A DNA stretch of 64,000 bases from Amylostereum areolatum (GCA_012932865.1 SAXG01000035.1:124001-188000), one strand, 5' to 3'; positions 11,688 through 23,569 are shown, counted from the stretch's first letter. Notes: generated from the letters alone by a model not told the origin. Program-made: numbers and translations.

Positions 11688-12459
11688 ATGTTCACGCGCT
11701 ATGCCTCTCCAAACTCCTCCGAACCAGTCTATTTCTTTGGCATTGGGGTCAACATGGTTGAGCTGATCAATCATACGAAGGCTCACGGCCTGTATGAAGG
11801 TGGCGGATTGAACGAAGCACAAGACAAGGTAGATATGACAAAGATCGCGGCAGAACATCTCGCAAAGGTGGCTGGCTGCGTACTCTATCTTGCCCACACG
11901 AAACAGAGGCCTTACGAGTTCGTCCTCGGTTGTCATTCCAACTACACCCCACCGAATGAGAGGCTGAGTCAAGCCCAGCAGAGGATAGTGTTCGGTACTA
12001 TTCTCCGAGAAATGAAAGTCGAACGAGACATTAGTTGGTGCGAGTATACGGAGCCTTGGCAGAAACACGTACACAAGGACTACGCCACGGGGCCGAGGTG
12101 AGCTCAACTTTCCACGTCCTCTAGCTTTCCTTCGTTATGTTCGTCAAAAGTTTTTCTGTAGGACGGATTACCCGTTGATACCTGAGGGCGATGATGGCGA
12201 CATTAGTAAGGCCAAGAAAAGTTTGGACAAGGATAAAGAGGGCGGAGGTGATCGCGACGGTGAAAACATGATAATTTCGGGCGAGGACGAAGAGGGCGAA
12301 GAGAATGATGCAGAAGGATGGGACGATGACGGTGACGAAGGTGAGGGTGAGGCTGAGGCTGAGGGCGAGGCTGAGGGTGACTGGGACGAGGCTGAGGACG
12401 ATGTAGAGGACGAACCTGGTCCTTCCGTTGAACCCTCCCCCGTGTCCGTCGCCCTTTGA
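11688..12459 (+). CDS. uncharacterised protein with acidic tail, tandem paralogue 2
   Basis: The core exon (11688-12097) is followed by a 64-bp GT-AG intron (12098-12161) and a last exon (12162-12459). The joined frame is open and would give 235 aa from the Met at 11688. The start is uncertain: the frame is open upstream to a possible splice acceptor at 11675, so a 5' exon may be missing. The N-terminal half (VYFFGIGV, KAHGL, LREM) aligns with paralogue 1. The last exon adds about 100 residues that are extremely rich in Asp, Glu and Gly with EAEGEAEG repeats, a tail that paralogue 1 lacks. The tail could bind basic partners such as histones, but function is unknown. Confidence 0.55.
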
Positions 12460-13906
12460 ATCGCCACCTTGACCCACGGCATCGCGCAATTAACCGTTTA
12501 GCGGCGGAAGTTCATTGTAATACTTACCGGGCATGCTCTTTGAAAAATCAAGCCCTATGGTTTGTTGACGCCTGTGCGACAGCGTGTTAGCTTGCGCAAC
12601 GAAGGAGCGTACAATGCACGATCTCAAGCTTAAGCGTCAGCTATTGGATCTTGGAGGCAGGCGGTTGTGAACACCAGTTGAACACCCTGGACACGCTGTC
12701 AGGTGAATCATGTCGTGTTTTGTTTGTCCGCGTATGGCAACGCCCTCTACAATTACATAAGAATGCACACATTGATGGTGGCCTCGTCGTCGTCGCTCGA
12801 TGTGTCCGCACCGACAATCACCACGTTCTCACGTTTGACTATGTACAGCCACTGTGGCATCCTTCCTCGCCGCCGAATCCCGACGAAGATGAAAAAGTGA
12901 ACTAAGTAGTGAAGTCGCCGGACCTCGTCCGGCGGTGTCGCTCCACCGTTCGCCCACACACACCGCACCATACCTTTTCGACAGACCAAAGACCTCGCGG
13001 ATCCCGCCGCTGTCTGCTCAGCGCTCAACTCTCTGAACCACAGGCGCATCGAGCTCCCCGCGTGATCGACGTTCCGCGCATATCTCGCTCGCAAGCGGTG
13101 ACCGCTGGTCCCTGGGCACTGGCAGCTTTATCAGGCTCGGTTGAGTGGATGTGCCCCCTCGGACACGGCGATTCCCCGACGGTCCCTTCACCCGCACCTA
13201 CCGAGGCGCGCTGTTCGCAATGCGAACAGCGCGTCTCCGCATCGTACATGATGGCTGACTCTGGTATATGTGTGCCGCTGGGTCACGCTCTAGAATTGGT
13301 ACTACGGCCAAGGGAGACCTATCTTCGACCCCCTCCGATCCCACAGTCATCGGTGCGTCTTCGAGAAACTCCAGCGTCGACCTTCGCTTACCCTTCCCCC
13401 TTTATCGTTTCCCCAGAGCCCGTCCCCCTGGCGCATCGGACGCCGCGCACAGGCTCCGGTGCATTCGACTCTAGTCCTCGGACGTCAATAACCCTCGTCC
13501 GCTCTCGACACGTCCAACGTGTTTCATTCACACGGACGGCACCCTATCGTGCGGTCTCGACGTCAGCGCGATTCAAGGCCCCCGGATTGCCAGCGCATAT
13601 CTCTGCAACCCCACGGCCCAAACCTTCGCACCCATCTATCTATGACTTAGCTGTATGCCCCACGCCCACCACGCCCGACGCCGATCCTCGCGCGGCGCCC
13701 TTCGATATCTTCACCCGATCTCCATCCTCCTGGCTCCCACCTTCCCCATTCCTCCCTCCCCCCGCAAATCCTCCACCCGATCGCCCAGATGATCGCCCCG
13801 GGGTCTGAGTCTCAAGTCTCCCTGAGGCCACTGCCGCTTCCTTCTCCTTCTTCTTCGCCCTCAACCCCCCATCTCGCCACCCTTAACTCTATCTCCATTC
13901 ATTGAT
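12460..13906. other. intergenic, one doubtful reading frame
   Basis: It holds the second copy of the 3'-flank repeat (about 12,705-12,800). A 299-codon open frame at 12909-13808 (+) is Pro/Ser/Arg-rich, has no recognisable domain and overlaps open frames on the other strand, so it is probably not a gene. A strong hairpin lies at 13207-13233. Confidence 0.4.
13207..13233. repeat. perfect 13-bp inverted repeat (hairpin)
   Basis: CGCGCTGTTCGCA and TGCGAACAGCGCG are separated by one base. The stem is GC-rich and would be very stable in RNA or cruciform DNA. It lies inside the doubtful open frame, so its role is unknown. Confidence 0.7.
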
Positions 13907-14217
13907 AGTCGCGGTGCCCCCCGGCGCTGCATGTACCTCGCCGCGCTATCTTTGCGAAATGGCGACGTCATGAGCAAAGCCTCCGCTCAACACAGTCCGT
14001 TCACTGGCATCTGGCAGTCGTTCGGCCGGTCATAATACAAGGCACACACACCCCTTCGCCTTCTCCCTCCCTTCCTCAACTTCGCCCGCGCAACTGAAGC
14101 CACAGGCCTAGCCAGCAGGCGTCCCCCGGCCTCCGAGTCTTCGCGCCCTTCCTCAGACTCAGTCCAACGTTCAACGGTCCCCGCGCATATCAGCAGCTAC
14201 ATCGGGACCGCAATCGA

Positions 14218-14219
<2 letters not shown>

Positions 14220-14264
<45 letters not shown>
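14220..14264. repeat. poly-C tract, 45 bases
   Basis: An uninterrupted run of about 45 cytosines lies in non-coding GC-rich DNA. Such a run is exceptional and could be a true C-tract (able to form i-motif or G-quadruplex structures) or an assembly artefact. Confidence 0.9.
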
Positions 14265-14265
<1 letters not shown>

Positions 14266-15856
14266 ACGCTGCCTTATCCGGCCGACCTAAGCACTGGTCC
14301 CGGGAAGTATGTCCGCAAGGGATTCGACAAGGGAAGGAGAGGGCGGGGCGCCTGGGATTGAGATGAAATGAAAAGGCTCCGTGGAGCGAACCACCTTTCG
14401 GACGCGCGCATCGGGCATGGCATGGTTATTTAACGGTTTGGCTGAGTACGGCGCACGAATGGACGGCGAGGGCGAGGGCGCGGGCGCGGGCGCGTCGTCG
14501 CCAGCAGGAGACGACAGGGAAAGTCAGACGGTTGGGCGGGAGGCGATTAGGGATATATACCAGTATATGCTGTTTGTGGCTTGTATCGTATGTATTCGTG
14601 ATGCGGGAGGTGACGGGGGTTCGTCGAAGACCGTCATGCTGAACGTGTGCGGTGTGCGAACGGCGCATCCGGTGCGCCGGGGGGGAAGGGGGGAGGGATG
14701 CGTGTGGACGGTACTGGTACTACGGTACGGTACGAGCAGACGTGAGGGACGCGTAAGCAGGCTGAAGCGCGAGCGCGAAGGTGGGCGGGGGGGAGGGGGG
14801 GGTGAGAGCGAGGGAGGAGAGCGGGAGAGCGTGGACAAGCGAACAAGGAGAGCGAAGCGTGGACTGTACAGAGCGGGCGGCGCGCGGCCATGACGGTACC
14901 GGTACGGTGTATACGTGTCCGTACGGGGCACGGAAAGCGTGTCCCTGCGAAACGGACGGGACGCAAACGGGGAAGACGGGTCCTACGTACGGGACAGGGA
15001 AAAAAAAGGGCGGGGGGGGGGGGGGGTTGCTAAACGCGAAACAGTGGCGGAAACGAGCAGGAGGACGAGCGAAAGGAGAAAACGAACGAAGAAGCGACGG
15101 AGTCCGCGTCCGAGGGGGTTTCTCCCGTCGTCTGGATTTTTTTTTTCGTGTACAGACGGGCGAAGGAGAGGGGCGGCGAGGGGCGAGGGAGGAGATTCGT
15201 GGGCCATGCCACGGACCTGTCCAAGCATCGAGCCGAGACACCCTCTGACACCCTGGCCCCCTCGGTGGCCTCTACCTCCCCCTCCAAATCCGCTTATACA
15301 AAGGCTTGCGCGCGTCCTGGACCTGCTCGTTCCACCCCCCCAAAAAAAATAAAACACGGGACATCCAAATCAGCACTGCAGCAACGTCCGGGACCGCGCC
15401 CCACCGACGAACGAACGAACGAACGAACGAAGGGCGAAAGGAAGGGAAAGGAAAGGGAATTCAGACACGGAACGGGGGGCGGGGAGGCGGAACGCGAAGG
15501 GACACAAAAGGATGAGAAGGGAAGTCGCAACGGCGCACGCACCAAAGACGGCAACACCCCCAGCGCGCCCGTCGCGTCCTGCGAGCGGGAGCGATGGAGC
15601 GCTTCGTGGGCGGCCGAAGGCGAGGGGGGCGGGCCCGGGTGGTAGAACTTGTCGCGGAGGGAGGCGAAGGGGGCGGGGTGCGCGTGCGGCTGGTCTTGCG
15701 ACGCGGGTGGAGGCGGGACCTGGTGCGACGCGTGGGCGTGGGGCTGATGCGGCGGGGGCGGGGGCGGCGGCGGCGGCGGCATAGGCGCGTAATCCCGCAC
15801 GTGAGGCGCGTACCGCGGGATCGGGGGCTGTTTGTGAACGGGGGAGGGGGAGGGAG
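14265..15856. other. GC-rich intergenic DNA with microsatellites
   Basis: There are many overlapping open frames on both strands, as expected from stop-poor GC-rich DNA, and none has a recognisable domain. Simple repeats include a GGGCGCGGGCG run near 14470, an 8-10 base G run at 15011-15026 and (CGAA)n near 15410-15430. It probably holds the 3' flank of the minus-strand gene that follows. Confidence 0.4.
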
Positions 15857-18352
15857 TCAGGGAGTCAGACTATATGCGCGCAACATTCGAAAGAGGGGGG
15901 GGAGACGACGCACGACGACGTAGACTTTCTGGCCCGGGCTCGGGAGGACGTAGTACGTGCTCCCCGAGCTGTCGCTCGCCACCCCTTCCTCGTCGTCCTC
16001 CGCCTCGTCGTCTGCCGGCGCCGGCGCCGGCGCGGCGCGGTCGTGCGGGGCGGCGGGGGGCGCGAAGGGGAGGGCGGGGGAGGGCGGCGGGCGCCCCGCG
16101 GCGTAGTTTGCGGACGAAGCCGCCGAGAGGGGCGGGGATAGGTGGGGGCGGGGGCGGGGGCGGGGGCGGGGGCGGGGGAACGGGGAGCGCCTTCTCCTTC
16201 TCCCCCACCTTCTCCTCCTCCTTCTCCTTCTCCTTCTGGCCGTCTCCCCCGCTCTTCCCGCTCCCTCTCCGCCCCCGCGCCCGCCGTCCGTCCCCGCTGC
16301 CACCCCCACGCCCCCAGCCTGCCCATCCCGATGCCGAACCCCGTCCCGGCCCCGCCGCGCGCGGCGTCCTGCGCTTGCAACGGCGGCAAGCGATGGTGCG
16401 GCGGCAGCGCGGACGCGCGGATGTGTTCCCAGCCGGATTCGCGGGCGGAGGCGCGGGTGAGGGCCGGGTTGCTGCTGCTGCTGGCGGCGGTGGCGGTGGC
16501 GGTGGTGGAGCGGCGGGAGCGGCGGGAGTGGGTGGAGGGGGGGTGCTGCGTTGAGGGTGGATGGTGCGTTGAGGGTGGGTGGTGCGTTGAGCTTGGGTGG
16601 TGCGTCGAGGACGGGTGTTGTTGGGATTGGGACTGGGACTGGGACTGGGACTGAGATTGGGACTGGGCGGAGCGGGGGGAGGGCGGAGGGTGCGCGGACG
16701 AATGGGACGGAGGCGGGTGCGCCGAGCGCACCGAGCGGGCCTGGCTGTGGCTTTGGCTGTGGCCCTGGCCGTCGAGGGGGAACGCGCGCTGGGAGGTGGA
16801 CGCGGGGAACGGGTCGGAGATGGAGGGCGCGACGGCGGGGGCGGGTGGCGGCGCGGCCGGGGTGGAGGACAGGGGGAGCGAGGCGTGGTGTCTGCGACGG
16901 TGGGAGCTGATGAGGGAGGGGGGAGGGAGGGGATGGGGAGGGGGATGGGAGAGCGAGGGGGCGGGGTGGGGGTTGAGGGAGAGTTGGGAGGTGCGGTATA
17001 GCGCGGCGGGCACGACGCGCGGGGGGTCGTAGGACGCGTACGAGCCGTGGTTCGAGGCGGCGTACACGATCGGCGGCGGGCGTTTGCCGTGCCGGCTTTC
17101 GCGCGCGTCGCCTCCTCCTCCTCCTCCTCCACCACCACCGCCGCCGCCGCCAGGACCAGGACCAGGACCGAGGCCACTGCCCTCCACCCCGCGACTGCGC
17201 GAACGCGAGCTCTTCTGCGCGCGCCGGCGGGACGAGCGCGCCGAGTCCGGGTTCGTGACGACGAACTGGACGGGAGGGGGGACGTCGGTTGGGGTGGGCA
17301 CGGGGGCGTCGTCGGGAGAGGTCGGGGTGGGCGGTGGGGGGGGAAGGGGAGGCTGGGATTGTTATTAAGGGAGGAAGGGGGACGGGTGCGGCGATGGGGA
17401 GGGGAGCTGGGGCGTCGATGGGGCCGGGGGTGGGCGGGGATTCGGGCGGGAGAGCGGCGGGGCTGGGGGGTGCGGGGGTGTGTACGGGGCTGGGGATAAA
17501 GGGGGCGTCGGCGGCGGCCTCTTGCGCGGCGACGGAGGCCGCATCTTGGTGGATGGCGGGCTCGGGGGCGGGGGCGGAAGCGGCGGAGGGGGCGGGGGAG
17601 TAGATATGGGAGAGGGGGGGGAAGGGCGGGGCGTAGACGGCAGGGTGGGCGAGGACGTGGGCGGGCGGCGGGGCGTAGATGGTGGAGGAGACTTGGGTGG
17701 AGGGGCTGTAGGCGGAGGGGCTGTAGGAGGAGGGGAGGGCGGGGTAGGTGCGGGTGGAGGGGTAGGAGGGCTGGGTCGGGTAAGAGGGGTACGGTGGGTA
17801 TGGCGCGTGGGAGAAGGCGGAGGAGTGGAAGGACGGCGGGGCGGGGTGCGGGAGGGTGGGCGCGAAGGAGGAGGGCGGCCCGCGGCCGTCGAGCGGGGAC
17901 GGATGAGGGTAGACGTGGGAGGGCGGGGGGACGAAGACGGCGGAACCGGTGGTGGCCGGGTTGATGTGCACGTACGGATCGTGTGCGCGCTCGCGCTCGT
18001 GGCCCTTGGCACGGTGCACCGGGGTGTGGGCGGTCGTCGTCGCGGGGGGCGGCGGGGGTCGGAGTGCGCGCTGGCGGCGGGCGCGCAGCGCGACGGCGTC
18101 TTCGGACGGGCCGATCGGGACGGCGCGGCCGTCGGGGTAGCGGAGGACCATGCGGGGGGGCAGCTCGGAGTCGGTGGTGGAGGCGTCCGAGTCGGGGGAG
18201 GACATGCCGTCGTCGGTGTCGGCGACGAGGGAGGGCGGGGCGGAGGGGTGGGCGTAGGGGGTGTCGGCGAGGGTGGTGACCCATGCGCCGGTGCGAGCGC
18301 GGGCGGCTTGGAAGTGGGCGATGGCCTCTGGGGAGGCGGTGTACTCGGTCAT
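15857..18352 (-). CDS. large Pro/Ser-rich low-complexity protein, frame-broken as assembled
   Basis: The likely start is the Met at 18352, opening MTEYTASPEAIAHFQAARAR with a TGAWVTTLAD segment and an acidic DTDDGMSSPDSD stretch. Pro/Ser/Tyr-rich sequence follows. The C-terminus ends near GSTYYVLPSPGQKVYVV, which resembles a terminal motif I recall from conserved hypothetical proteins of mushroom-forming fungi. Start and end are in one frame, but the middle (about 17,340 to 16,150; VQFVVTNPDS, then SQ dipeptide and HPPST repeats) makes sense only in another. Removing one base from the 8-base homopolymer at 17336-17343 would join the first two parts cleanly; at least one more frame change lies near 16,150-16,250. 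Sequencing error or cryptic introns could explain both. No enzymatic domain is visible; a disordered regulatory or scaffold protein is the best guess. Confidence 0.6.
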   Translation of the reverse strand: MTEYTASPEAIAHFQAARARTGAWVTTLADTPYAHPSAPPSLVADTDDGMSSPDSDASTTDSELPPRMVLRYPDGRAVPIGPSEDAVALRARRQRALRPPPPPATTTAHTPVHRAKGHERERAHDPYVHINPATTGSAVFVPPPSHVYPHPSPLDGRGPPSSFAPTLPHPAPPSFHSSAFSHAPYPPYPSYPTQPSYPSTRTYPALPSSYSPSAYSPSTQVSSTIYAPPPAHVLAHPAVYAPPFPPLSHIYSPAPSAASAPAPEPAIHQDAASVAAQEAAADAPFIPSPVHTPAPPSPAALPPESPPTPGPIDAPAPLPIAAPVPLPPLITIPASPSPPTAHPDLSRRRPRAHPNRRPPSRPVRRHEPGLGALVPPARAEELAFAQSRGGGQWPRSWSWSWRRRRWWWRRRRRRRRARKPARQTPAADRVRRLEPRLVRVLRPPARRARRAIPHLPTLPQPPPRPLALPSPSPSPPSPLPHQLPPSQTPRLAPPVLHPGRAATRPRRRALHLRPVPRVHLPARVPPRRPGPQPKPQPGPLGALGAPASVPFVRAPSALPPLRPVPISVPVPVPVPIPTTPVLDAPPKLNAPPTLNAPSTLNAAPPLHPLPPLPPLHHRHRHRRQQQQQPGPHPRLRPRIRLGTHPRVRAAAAPSLAAVASAGRRARRGRDGVRHRDGQAGGVGVAAGTDGGRGGGEGAGRAGETARRRRRRRRRRWGRRRRRSPFPRPRPRPRPRPHLSPPLSAASSANYAAGRPPPSPALPFAPPAAPHDRAAPAPAPADDEAEDDEEGVASDSSGSTYYVLPSPGQKVYVVVRRLPPLFRMLRAYSLTP

Positions 18353-21300
18353 GAGGAGGGCGAGGACGAGGGCGAGGGCGGGGGCGGGGGCGGGGGCGGG
18401 GATGTGGAGGGGGACGTCGACGGGGAGGGCATTGCGGGTGCGAGGGACGACGAGCAAGGGGGTTTTTATTGGAGGAAGGCTGGCTGGATGAGGCGTCGAG
18501 GCTGCTGGGAGCTCTCTCTCCGGAACGTGGCTTCGGCGAGGCCCACTCGACCTCATCTCGATCTCTTTCCATCCGATCTCCGTTTCTCCGTCGCGCACGC
18601 CTCCTCATCCGACAGCTCTCTTCCTCCTCTTCCTCCTCCTCCTCCTCGCAGCCTTCTTCGCAGAGCGGAGATGCGCATATCGGTCCCCATCGTCCACCCA
18701 CCATGCGCATGATGCCGCCACCGCCGCTTCCTTACGTGACCCGCACGCCCCCCGGATCGCCCTTCCCCCCCTTCAGACGCCCCTTCCCACCGACGATAGT
18801 CATCTCTCCTTCCTCCTTCCCGTTCAATGCGGCTTCTCATCACAGAATAGCAACTTCCTCAGCCCCTGGCGCCTTCCTCTCGTCTTTCCATCCACCACAC
18901 GTACGCGCCCGCACGGGGGCTTATCCGCCCAAAAGGACGTGGACAAGAACGCCGAGTTCCCCCCAAGTCCGCATCGCCTCCTCCGTCCGCCCTGCGCGCC
19001 AGGTAACTCAGGCCGTCACCCGTGCGCGCCCTCCCCGTTCGCACTCGCTCGGGATAACTCGCTCACTTATCCGCCAGCTCCAAATAGATCTGTCGCCTCG
19101 GGGCGGATGGGCGAGGGGATCCGAGGGTTGTGCATGAGAATGGAAATGAGGTAGGTTAGCGCAAGTCGGACGAGGCTCGAGTGGCACACGCGCGTGGACA
19201 ATGTTCGGTCGAGGAGATGCGCCCCCCCCACGCCACGCCACCAGGAGTCCAGGACCCTTCTCACCGTGACTACCACCCCTGGCGTCACTCACGGCTGGAT
19301 CATCCACACACACACCCCTCTTCCAGCGCTCGCCATGGCCTTCGCACACGTCGTCATCTCGTCATCCTCCCTCGTCCAGGCTAGCGCCAGATCCCACCAC
19401 GCGTTTCTAAACATATCCACGCGTGACCGCACGCACACCAGTGCCCCTCTCCACCTCTACGTCGCCTCTTTGTCCAACTCTTTGATAGCACAACCCCAAC
19501 CCCCTTCCGCATATGGCAGAAGACAGACGAACAGGCGCTAGGCGATACCGTGCTTCGCGCGCTCGCGCCGTCCTACCGCCACCCTCGGGTCGACCGCGTG
19601 CACACGCGTTGGCAGTCGCGCCCCGCCCGGGGCCCAACGCGGTATCGGGTCCTCACGTTCATCATGCAAGGTCTGCAGTTCGAACTTCTTCGAAAGACAC
19701 AACGCGCGGCGGCGCGGCCCGTCGCCCGGGCTTCTACGTGGGGCCCCCGCACTCGCGCGCTTTCAAGTCGTTTTCAGCGACTGTTTCGACCAAGGGACCT
19801 GGGGAAGGCTCACGCACGCGACGCTCGACCGAGACAAAACGCAGGGGGTTCGATCTTTCCCATCCCCACCTCTTCCCACACCCCCCCATCCGCGCCCCGA
19901 GGGATCACTGTTCATGACGTGCCAGCGAGGAAGTCGAGATGACGCAGGGGCCCGGGGGGGGAGGGGGGGCGTATTATTATCGATGACGGACGCACACCTT
20001 CCCTCGGCTTCTTCTCCCTCGTTCCTCGGGAACCTTCCCCGTCTTCCCATCCTCCCACCTCCCATCCTCCCACCTCCCATCTCGCGTCCTCGCGTCCTTT
20101 CTTCCCTTCCTCCGCACGAGCCGCCACGCCCTCGCCCGACGTCCACCTCCTCCCGCCGGGGAACGCCCGATCCGCACGCTCGATGGCGGGGGAGTGGGGG
20201 GCTGGGGGCCTCGCCCCTCCTCCGTCCTCCGTCGCTCGGGCTCGGGCCCCGGAGGGAGCGTGCCATGGCCTCGCTGAAATCTCGAAACCTACGCGGAGAC
20301 GACGCCCGCGCACCGCGGACTCTCGCGTCCCCCCCCCCCCCCCCCCCGCCCCTTCCGAAGTCCGGAGATCACACGCTTCAAGCCCGCACAGACGCAGGAG
20401 CCGCACCGGAGCGCGACGAGAGAACGCGGACGGTCGCCGCGCGGAGGCCTGGGGACCCCCCCTGGCTCCTGGCACCTGGCACCTGGCACCTGGAATGAAC
20501 GGAGCGTTCGAAGGGTGGTCGAGCGTTCGCGCGCTCCGGTCCCGGAGGCAAGGGGGAGGGGGAGGGAGGGGGACAGAACGACGGGCGCGGGTCGTGCCAG
20601 CTGAGGTCTCCAGCCCCAAACAGCGGTCGATGAAACGAACGGCCGGTTCCGCTCTGCTGTGGCTTGTTCCTTTTCTTTCCTGGCGTGTGGCGCTGGGAAG
20701 GAACGGGGACGCGAGAGAGGGGGGGGCGGGTTGCGATCGAGCGGTTCTGCGCGTCGAATCGGAAGCGCAGGCGTAGGCGCAGGCGCAGGCGCAGGCGCAG
20801 GCGTGGCGGCAGTCTGAGTTCGTGCGTGCGGTCTCTGGGTGACGTCCAACGCGCACGCGCGCCGCACGTGCTGGCGTGCTGGCATGACGCTCCGCGCGCC
20901 GCTCCTTCTCGCAGTCGACGCTCCGTGTCCGCGCTCGCTGCGTCTGTGGCGCGCTCACGCGTCTGTTTCTCCTCCCGCCGGGCTGCACGTTCTCGATCGC
21001 CGGTGGGTGCTTAGGGGACCCCACCGCCACGACGTAAACCTGCGTGGTAAGTAGGCAGGCATTAGGGAGCGTGACTGGCCTCGGAAGGCTTTGAGGCGCG
21101 TCCGATCGGGGGGCCCACGACCGTCCACGACGCCCGCGTCCTCCCGGGCGCGGCGTCCACGATCGCTCGGCGTGGCGCGCCCTCGGGACGCCCGTCGGCG
21201 CACGCCACGGTCACGGTCACGGGCGGCTGCACGTCTGCAGTTGCGCGCGCGGGGGAGGGGGGGGGGTGTCGGATGCGCGGTGGCGGATCAGGGGTTTGCG

Positions 21301-23569
21301 TGTGTTTTCGTTTGGATGATCGTGGTGGGGGGACGAGGACGCCGGGGACGCCGGACGGCCTCGTGGCGCTCGGCTGGATATGGGTTTGCCGTTCGTTCGC
21401 CTCCCGTTCGCCTGCTGTCCCGCCCCCCCCCCCCTCCCCGCCCGCCGTCCGCACACGTGCTCCTTACCTGACCTTTGATTCGTTTTCCCGCGCAACGCGC
21501 CACCTTACGCGAATTTGACCCGGCGGAGTCGCGTGCGAGCGCGAAGGTTCTTTCTCCTCGACGCTCTCAGGCCAAGCGAAGTGTTTTCTCTTTCTCTCTC
21601 TCTCTCTCTTGCCGTTCGCGCCACCGGAAAGTACCCTCGAATTTCGATTCTCCGGCAAACGCATCGTCATAGTCACAGCTGTCGAATGAAGGAAAGGGAG
21701 CGATCGGGCGGCGGGGCGGCTGGACGACGGGTACTGTAACTTAGGAGCCGTCCGAACGTCTTGATCCTGGTCCGCCCGGGGATCGTCATACGGTACTTAC
21801 TTTGTGTTCGAAATTCGAAGCGACGGTCCCGTTCGTGTACTCCAACCTTGAGATGAGCATCCTTCTCTCCGCGCCTGCCCAAGGACTGGGTCCTGCACGC
21901 ACTCGCTCGAACGTTCCCCCGGGAGGGTCGTTGACTCACGGCGAGATTCGAATGGGAAGGGGTCGTGGCTGGTGTGGAAGGAGGAGAGCACGCGTTCTGG
22001 GCGTGAGGGATGCGAGACGTGCTTCGAGGATGGGGAACAAGAGATGGAGGTGCTAGCTCGCGATGGACGCGGACTTCGTGCCAAGTCGTATCACGGCGTT
22101 CACCCGGTGCCGGGTGCGTGGGCACCGTCGAGATGTGTATTGATTATCACGATCACAGCCCGCAAGGGTAGGAAACCGTCGAAGGGCGACACGACTGCGG
22201 CAGACGACGCACCAGAGCCGTGTGAACATGCGAGTCGTTGAAATCATGCTGCCGACGTCCTCTCGTTTGGGCTCTCAGATCCAACCCGCGTCCTCGGGGA
22301 AGGGACGGCGTTTCGCCCAAGCGCGCCCGGCATCCCTCTCGAGGAGTCGACCACGGTATGTACATGAGTGCTGTGTCGCGGCGGGCCGGGGCTGAGCGTT
22401 CATAATCGAACGGCTGCTAGACCTGTGTCTGAAATATATGGATGACGATGCAGATTGGCGTGATCTGGCAAGAGCGAAGGACGCCGTGGGCGGAGACCCC
22501 GATCGTTCCGCGCACGCGTGCGACGGACGTACACATGTACGTGTGCGCGTCTCCGAGAAGTCAGAACATACCTGTCCGAGGTCGTTATGTTCATTGTTCG
22601 TCATCATCTGAGGATTATATCCACGAGTCGCGACGAGCGCAGTGCCAGGGCTCGGCGGATGAAAGTGCAGATTCGATCGATATCATTCAATCTGCGTCAG
22701 AGCTGACCGGGAGGATCAAAGTTGAATACGCACTAGCAACGACCGCAGTGGCAGCGTGGTAGAACGTATGCGGTACGACAGAGCAGAGTGAGCTAGACAG
22801 GAAGATGTGCACCGTTTTCGCAACAGTGGGTCCTCATCGGTATTTTGGAGGCCAAATTTGGTCGTGTTTGGCATCAGCATCTTGAATTACATAATCTCCA
22901 TTTTTTCCCGCCGACTCTTGGGCAGTGGTATTGTACCGCAATTCCGCGTGCTATGTACAATAACCTTCCTCTTTCGATGAATCTGTGAGCAACAAGTAAC
23001 CTTTAAGAGGAACAACACATCCTTTCGATATTGCAGTCTACATATCCACCCATCGAACATCCCTGTTCCGGTCATCAAAATGCGCCATGTTGCTTGCATG
23101 TTGCGATACAACGATGTAACTATGTGAACCACAGGCGATACATCCCTGCGTACAGAATGCCCATGGGTAATCCTCGGTAGTGAAGCATCCTATTCAACCC
23201 GAAGAGGTAAGTCTATTCGGTTGTTGTCGGTTTGGTTACGGGTGCAGTCAACGGGGAGGCTTGCTCGCATCCTTCAGTCGACTCCTAGATAGCTCACTCT
23301 TCCTATCCAGTTCATCGCCTCCGAAACTTGACTTTGATCTCACAACTCAGTATCTAGGTAACAATTGGGAGTGTGTCTGCCTCAAACCCAATCAGAAACA
23401 GATAATGTCCAAGCCACAGGGCAACTGAACATGACCGCCATCTCTGGGCCATGTGGGTGCTTGTGGGTGTCAACGCACTGGCACTCCACATTGCAATGAT
23501 TTATCTATCCTCTGAAGTTCCGTGGCGGGTATCAATTCTCCCCTCCTCCGCATCCCGAGTGCCAGCGCA
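18353..23569. other. long GC-rich intergenic stretch, no gene supported
   Basis: Overlapping open frames occur on both strands but none shows a known domain, a convincing exon structure or sensible composition. Low-complexity DNA includes (CTCCCATC)n near 20,040-20,090, CCTGGCA repeats at 20,463-20,496, GGCGCA repeats near 20,765-20,805 and a (TC)n tract near 21,594-21,610. From about 22,700 onward the DNA is less GC-rich and probably contains the upstream region of the glycosyltransferase gene. Confidence 0.4.

Noticed and set aside
12909..13808. 299-codon open frame on the plus strand
   Set aside because: It is Pro/Ser/Arg-rich with no domain, has no exon evidence and competes with open frames on the other strand; long chance frames are expected at this GC content.
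14381..15923. Many overlapping open frames of 100-170 codons on both strands
   Set aside because: They are stop-poor GC-rich DNA with mutually exclusive frames and Arg/Gly- or Pro-rich shadows.
17480..18712. 410-codon plus-strand frame rich in Gly/Arg/Val
   Set aside because: It is the antisense shadow of the Pro/Ser-rich minus-strand gene, whose start and end motifs are more convincing.
20030..20100. Short CCTCCCATC repeats considered as a CRISPR-like array
   Set aside because: They are directly adjacent simple repeats without unique spacers, and the organism is eukaryotic.
19912..21030. 372-codon minus-strand frame
   Set aside because: Arg/Ala/Pro-rich composition, no recognisable motif, overlapped by plus-strand frames of similar quality, and contains simple repeats.
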